Positions 59,551-64,000 of a stretch of DNA of 64,000 nt are shown here, one piece after another. The DNA comes from Siphonodentalium dalli (taxonomy: Eukaryota > Mollusca > Scaphopoda > Gadilida > Siphonodentaliidae), in assembly GCA_032622095.1 (NCBI GenBank), contig CP136068.1, positions 113,041,546-113,105,545 of the forward strand. Reading direction: 5' to 3'. The notes under the pieces are model-generated. The model was given only the letters and a program-made list of their open reading frames with translations. It did not search any database and had not been told where the DNA came from. Position 1 is the first letter of the stretch. Every line of letters begins with the position of its first letter. Both the position numbers and the translations under genes were made by a program.

Positions 59551-60295
59551 TCTATTATATATTTTGGAAGATCTGTCTGTGTGTCTGTGTGTCTGTGTGT
59601 GTGTTCGCGATGAACTCAAAAACGGCCCACCCGATTTCGATGAAACTTGGTATGTGGGGGTATTTTCGGCCGGGGACGAACGTAGGCATATTAATTTGTC
59701 CGTGCGACGTCACCTTGACCTTGAAATCGGGTCATTTCAAGGTCTAACGCCCGAATATCACGGGATTTCGATGAAACTTGGTATGTGGGGGTACTTTCTT
59801 ATGGCGAGTCTCATAAGCATATTAATTTGTCCGTGCGACGTCACCTTGACCTTGAAATCGGGTCATTTCAAGGTCAAACGCCCGAATATCACGGGATTTC
59901 GATGAAACTTGGTATGTGGGGGTACTTTCTTATGGCGAGTCTCACAAGCATATTCATTTGCCCGTGCGACGTGACCTTGACCTTGAAATCGGGTAACTTC
60001 AAGGTCAAATCGCCAATTTTGATGGGATTTCGACGAAATTTGATACGTGGGGTTACGTTTGTCCACTGATTGTTTTGAACGGGTCCAATCGTGACCCCGA
60101 TCAGAGCTTGACCTTCAAAATTATCAATTCAAGGTAAAATCGGGTAAAACCGGATGGATTTCGACGGGCACGTTTGTCGGGTACTTTTGTCCGGGCAGTT
60201 TTTTTGGACTGGTAAAATCGTGACCCCACTTGACCTTGACCTTCAAAATGGACAATTCAAGGTCAAAGCCCGGACGAAGTCGGGTCACCTTCTAG
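59551..60295 (+). mobile_element. Helitron-like family A element (A8), third of the array
   Basis: TC at 59551 directly follows the CTAG of A7; CTAG at 60292-60295 directly precedes the TC of the following family C element. Some TCAAGGTCA sites are mutated (TCAAGGTCT near 59737, TCAAGGTAA near 60130). Confidence 0.82.
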
Positions 60296-60299
60296 TCTA

Positions 60300-61156
60300 T
60301 CTATACTATATATTTTGAGACTTCGTATATATGTGTGTACTTCATAGAATCCAAAACGCGTGTACATATTGAGCTCAAACTTCCTATGTAAGTGTCAAAT
60401 CCCACCGACACGACCGTGGTCGCGGTTTAGAAAAGCTCAGAGCACCCGTTCTCCAATCTCAAATCACCGCAAAGGCACGGCGTGGGTTAAGGCATTAACG
60501 CCCTTTATATTTACCTTATACAGAGGTTTTAACAATTAACGCTCTTTATTGCAATGGACGTGGCTAAACGATACCCCATGCGTCCGATGCGGATTCCAAG
60601 GACGTGGCTAAACGACTGACCCCATGCGTCCGAAATACGGATGCGGACGAAATGCAACTAAAAAGGCAGAATTGATCTAAGAGCTCGAAATATTATGCAG
60701 AGGGATTTCACGACGGGATTAATTGACTGTCCGCTCTGAAGTTTAGGACGGGGAGGACGGGTACCATGAATTAACTCATTGAAAAACAAAGAATGCGTTA
60801 TCTCGCAAACGGGTGGAGCTATCGACTTGAAATTTGCTATGTGAATGTATCTTGCCCCGGATACAAATTTTATCGGGTCGCCGAGTCCGTGCGACGCCAG
60901 CTTCGCGCATGCGCAGACGAGATCTCGGAAACCGGTGGAGCTATCGACTTGAAATTTGGTATGTGAATGTATCTTGCCCCGGGTACGAATTTTTTCGGGT
61001 CGCCGAGCCCGTGCGACGCAAGCTTCGCGCATGCGCAGACCAGATCTCGGAAACGGGTGGAGCTATGGACTTGACATTTGGTTAAATTAAAAAAATGTCA
61101 TGTTTCTGAAACAAAGCCATGAGACGAATGCCGCCAGTGGCGGGCTAACCTGCTAT
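60300..61156 (+). mobile_element. Helitron-like family C element (C1)
   Basis: Starts TCTATACTATATATTTTGAG. 3' end: hairpin GCCGCC-AGT-GGCGG-GC, then TAACCTGCTAT, where the terminal CTAG has become CTAT or the junction is in a TCTA microsatellite. The centre contains about 1.5 units of the 122-bp family B core in plus orientation, so B and C share cores but have different ends. Confidence 0.72.
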
Positions 61157-61339
61157 CTATCTATCCTATATATTTTGATAACTCCGTGTATTCGAGAGAT
61201 AGCACACACCCTCCGGACCTCAATGATATGATCGTGAATGAGTATTGATATACCCCACTAAACTTTGACAAACACCAGTAATGGTGTGTAGATCATTTAC
61301 ATATATCTCCTATATATTTTGATACAATCTATCTAATTT
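61157..61339 (+). mobile_element. 5' fragment(s) of further Helitron-like elements
   Basis: CTATCCTATATATTTTGATA at 61164 and TCTCCTATATATTTTGATAC at 61307 are two 5'-type termini in succession without matching 3' ends. They look like truncated heads interrupted by later insertions. Confidence 0.5.
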
Positions 61340-62004
61340 ACATATCTCTCTTATATATTTATGTTTGTGTGTGTGTTGTACTTCATACAAATCTACGATT
61401 CTCGACCGATCGGGACGAAACTTGGTACGTGTGTGTAGTTTGACCAGGCGGTGGTCGTTGTCGTATTGGCGAGCCCGTGCGACGCCCGTGCAGCGCATGC
61501 GCAGACGAGATCTCGGAAACGGGTGGAGCTATCGACTTGAAATTTGTTATGTGAATGTATCTTGCGCCGGGTACAAATTTTATCGGGTCGCCGAGCCCGT
61601 GCGACGCCCGTGCAGCGCATGCGCAGACGAGATCTCGGAAACGGGTGGAGCTATCGACTTGAAATTTGCTATGTGAATGTATCTTGCGCCGGGTACAAAT
61701 TTTATCGGGTCGCCGAGCCCGTGCGACGCCCGTGCAGCGCATGCGCAGACGAGATATCGGAAACGGGTTGAGCTATCGACTTGAAATTTGCTATGTGAAT
61801 GTATCTTGCGCCGGGTACAAATTTTATCGGGTCGCCGAGCCCGTGCGACGCCAGCTTCGCGCATGCGCAGACCAGATCTCGAAACGGGTGGAGCTACCGG
61901 GTACAAATTTTTCTTAATGAAACGCGTGGAGCTAAAAATTAAAAAAAAATATAAACAAAATGTCATGTTTCGGACAAGCCGCCGGTGGCGGGCTAACCTG
62001 CTAG
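61340..62004 (+). mobile_element. Helitron-like B/C hybrid with long 122-bp core
   Basis: The 5' side resembles family B (CTACGATTCTCGACCGATCG, CAAACTTGGTACGTG-type segment). About four 122-bp units follow with CGTGCAGCGCATGCGCAGAC in place of AGCTTCGCGCATGCG. The 3' end is family C: GCCGCCGGTGGCGGGC, TAACCTG and CTAG at 62001-62004, then T. It combines termini of two families. Confidence 0.7.
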
Positions 62005-62026
62005 TACTATATATTTTGAGACTTCG

Positions 62027-62057
<31 letters not shown>

Positions 62058-63071
62058 ACTTCATAGAATCCAAAACGCGTGTACAGATTGAGATCAAATT
62101 TCGTATGTAAGTGTAAAATCCCACCGACACCGCCGTAGTCGCGGTTTAGAGAAGCTCAGAGCACCCGTTCTCCAATCTCAAATCACCGCAAAGGCACGGC
62201 GGGGGTTAATCAAGTGATTATTTAATGAGCGTTTGTTTTTGACGCATCTCTATAAAGAGCGTCTGTTTCCCATTCAACGTTATTCGCATCTGCAGAGTTA
62301 TACGGGAACGCAAACGTTATCGCTCGAAATTTATTCCCTGCGAGCACGGATGGCGCGCTCTGTTTGTACAGTATATACCTTCGGTATATATACCGAAATC
62401 ATCCCAGATAATCACGAATATAGCATCAGATTTCTCCCCAGATATACCGTTATAAAGCTACTGGAATCTGCCAATCTACGGGAAATTCCAGGGAATGCCG
62501 ATTGAGCTCAAACTTGCTACCTACGGGAAGTGTCATATATATGAGTGTGTCCTTTATAGACTCTAACCGATTGTTCTCAAACTTGCTAAATAAGAAAATA
62601 GCCCCCAAGCCGTAAATATCAACAACAACGATATTACTAAATACACGTTTTCGGCAATGTGAGAGTTTTCGGGGAGCCGTGATGCCAACAACAACGACCC
62701 GAAGACAGATTTCCCGACGGGAAGCGTTTGTTTTAAATTCAATGCAATGTTATCGTAGAGAGATTTCGCGAAACAAAGAATGCGTTGTCTGTCGTTCCTA
62801 GGAAGAGGGGGATTTCTACGGGTAAATTTTTCCGCCAAAAACAAAAAAATTAAATAAAACAATTTACAATTTAATTAAAACAATTTAAAATTAAAAAAAA
62901 TTAACAATAAAAAAACAATTCAGAAACAAAATATATTAAATTTAAAAAACATTAAATTCATATTCAAAAATAAAAAACAAAAATAAATAAAAACAAAATA
63001 ATTACAAAAATGTCATGTTTCTGAAACAAAGCCATGGGACGAATGCCGCCAGTGGCGGGCTAACCTGCTAG
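62005..63071 (+). mobile_element. Helitron-like family C element (C2), AT-rich interior
   Basis: Starts TACTATATATTTTGAGACTT directly after the CTAG at 62001, having lost the initial TC. A (GT)n tract lies at 62036-62058. The 3' end is hairpin GCCGCCAGTGGCGGGC and CTAG at 63068-63071. The interior 62830-63000 is strongly A-rich (AATTAAAAA-type) and the 122-bp core is absent. Confidence 0.7.
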
Positions 63072-63928
63072 TCTATACTATATATTTTGAGACTTCGTAT
63101 ATATGTGTGTACTTCATAGAATCCAAAACGCGTGTACATATTGAGCTCAAACTTCCTATGTAAGTGTCAAATCCCACCGACACGACCGTGGTCGCGGTTT
63201 AGAAAAGCTCAGAGCACCCGTTCTCCAATCTCAAATCACCGCAAAGGCACGGCGTGGGTTAAGGCATTAACGCCCTTTATATTTACCTTATACAGAGGTT
63301 TTAACAATTAACGCTCTTTATTGCAATGGACGTGGCTAAACGATACCCCATGCGTCCGATGCGGATTCCAAGGACGTGGCTAAACGACTGACCCCATGCG
63401 TCCGAAATACGGATGCGGACGAAATGCAACTAAAAAGGCAGAATTGATCTAAGAGCTCGAAATATTATGCAGAGGGATTTCACGACGGGATTAATTGACT
63501 GTCCGCTCTGAAGTTTAGGACGGGGAGGACGGGTACCATGAATTAACTCATTGAAAAACAAAGAATGCGTTATCTCGCAAACGGGTGGAGCTATCGACTT
63601 GAAATTTGCTATGTGAATGTATCTTGCCCCGGATACAAATTTTATCGGGTCGCCGAGTCCGTGCGACGCCAGCTTCGCGCATGCGCAGACGAGATCTCGG
63701 AAACCGGTGGAGCTATCGACTTGAAATTTGGTATGTGAATGTATCTTGCCCCGGGTACGAATTTTTTCGGGTCGCCGAGCCCGTGCGACGCAAGCTTCGC
63801 GCATGCGCAGACCAGATCTCGGAAACGGGTGGAGCTATGGACTTGAAATTTGGTTAAATTAAAAAAATGTCATGTTTCTGAAACAAAGCCATGAGACGAA
63901 TGCCGCCAGTGGCGGGCTAACCTGCTAT
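63072..63928 (+). mobile_element. Helitron-like family C element (C3, duplicate of C1)
   Basis: Same structure as C1 at +2,772. TC at 63072 directly follows the CTAG of C2. Confidence 0.75.
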
Positions 63929-64000
63929 CTATCTATCCTATATATTTTGATAACTCCGTGTATTCGAGAGATAGCACACACCCTCCGGACCTCAATGATA
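63072..64000 (+). repeat. Tandem duplication, unit 2 (cut by window end)
   Basis: Continues at least to 64000, matching 60300-61228. The full copy number lies outside the window. Confidence 0.93.

Larger units (their letters stand above)
60300..63071 (+). repeat. Tandem duplication, unit 1 (2,772 bp)
   Basis: The sequence from TCTATACTATATATTTTG at 60300 repeats from 63072 with an offset of exactly 2,772. In the 929 visible bases of the second unit I found one difference (GACATTTGG at 61072 against GAAATTTGG at 63844). The unit contains Helitron-like elements C1, the D-headed fragment, a B/C hybrid and C2. The boundaries coincide with Helitron termini (CTAG|TC). Confidence 0.93.

Overview
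This is eukaryotic nuclear DNA, not bacterial. There are no operons or dense ORFs. It is AT-rich, has consensus splice signals (GTAAGT, GTGAGT, polypyrimidine-AG) and consists mostly of repeats. The element types fit a marine invertebrate: Helitron-like elements with tandem cores, a Crypton/DUF3504 tyrosine-recombinase gene, a KRBA2-like integrase element, non-LTR retrotransposons with short tandem tails, and TTAA-flanked MITEs. A mollusc-like lophotrochozoan or amphioxus-like animal is my guess; no single gene here settles the species.

Layout. 1-1736 is a ~65-bp minisatellite, interrupted at its right edge by two tandem TTAA-flanked MITEs (1738-2718). 3735-8131 is a 4.4-kb TTAA-flanked terminal-inverted-repeat element without recognisable coding capacity. 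9117-9746 is a Helitron-like element with a 122-bp tandem core. 12213-12536 is the best host-gene signal: a first exon coding for a secreted PAN/Apple-type domain and ending at a splice donor. 13265-36688 is a near-perfect direct tandem duplication, 11,675 bp then 11,746-11,749 bp, with a 3-bp microhomology (ATA) at the junction. Each copy holds a decayed minus-strand DUF3504/Crypton-type gene. Its large intron is filled by at least seven Helitron-like elements or fragments, a deleted integrase element with inverted termini, and a 5'-truncated LINE with a 16-bp target-site duplication.

37-44 kb and 49.8-57.6 kb hold MITEs (three piggyBac-like with TTAA), degenerate satellite-like repeats, and a striking 27-bp-stem hairpin that recurs inside two unrelated MITE families. 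45366-48790 is a minus-strand LINE with endonuclease, reverse transcriptase and C-terminal Cys/His region, broken by a stop and a frameshift. 58189-60295 is a head-to-tail array of three Helitron-like elements, each 3' CTAG abutting the next 5' TC. 60300-64000 is a second tandem duplication (period 2,772 bp) made of further Helitron-like copies.

How the parts fit together: apart from the PAN exon and perhaps the DUF3504 gene, the window is shaped by transposition and recent tandem duplication. The many short ORFs with repeated peptides are translations of stop-free repeat cores, not genes. The most interesting signals are Helitron-like cores that carry dense arrays of consensus-like transcription-factor sites (TCAAGGTCA in family A, TGCGCATGCGCG in family B), the head-to-tail Helitron arrays, and the hairpin-within-TIR module.
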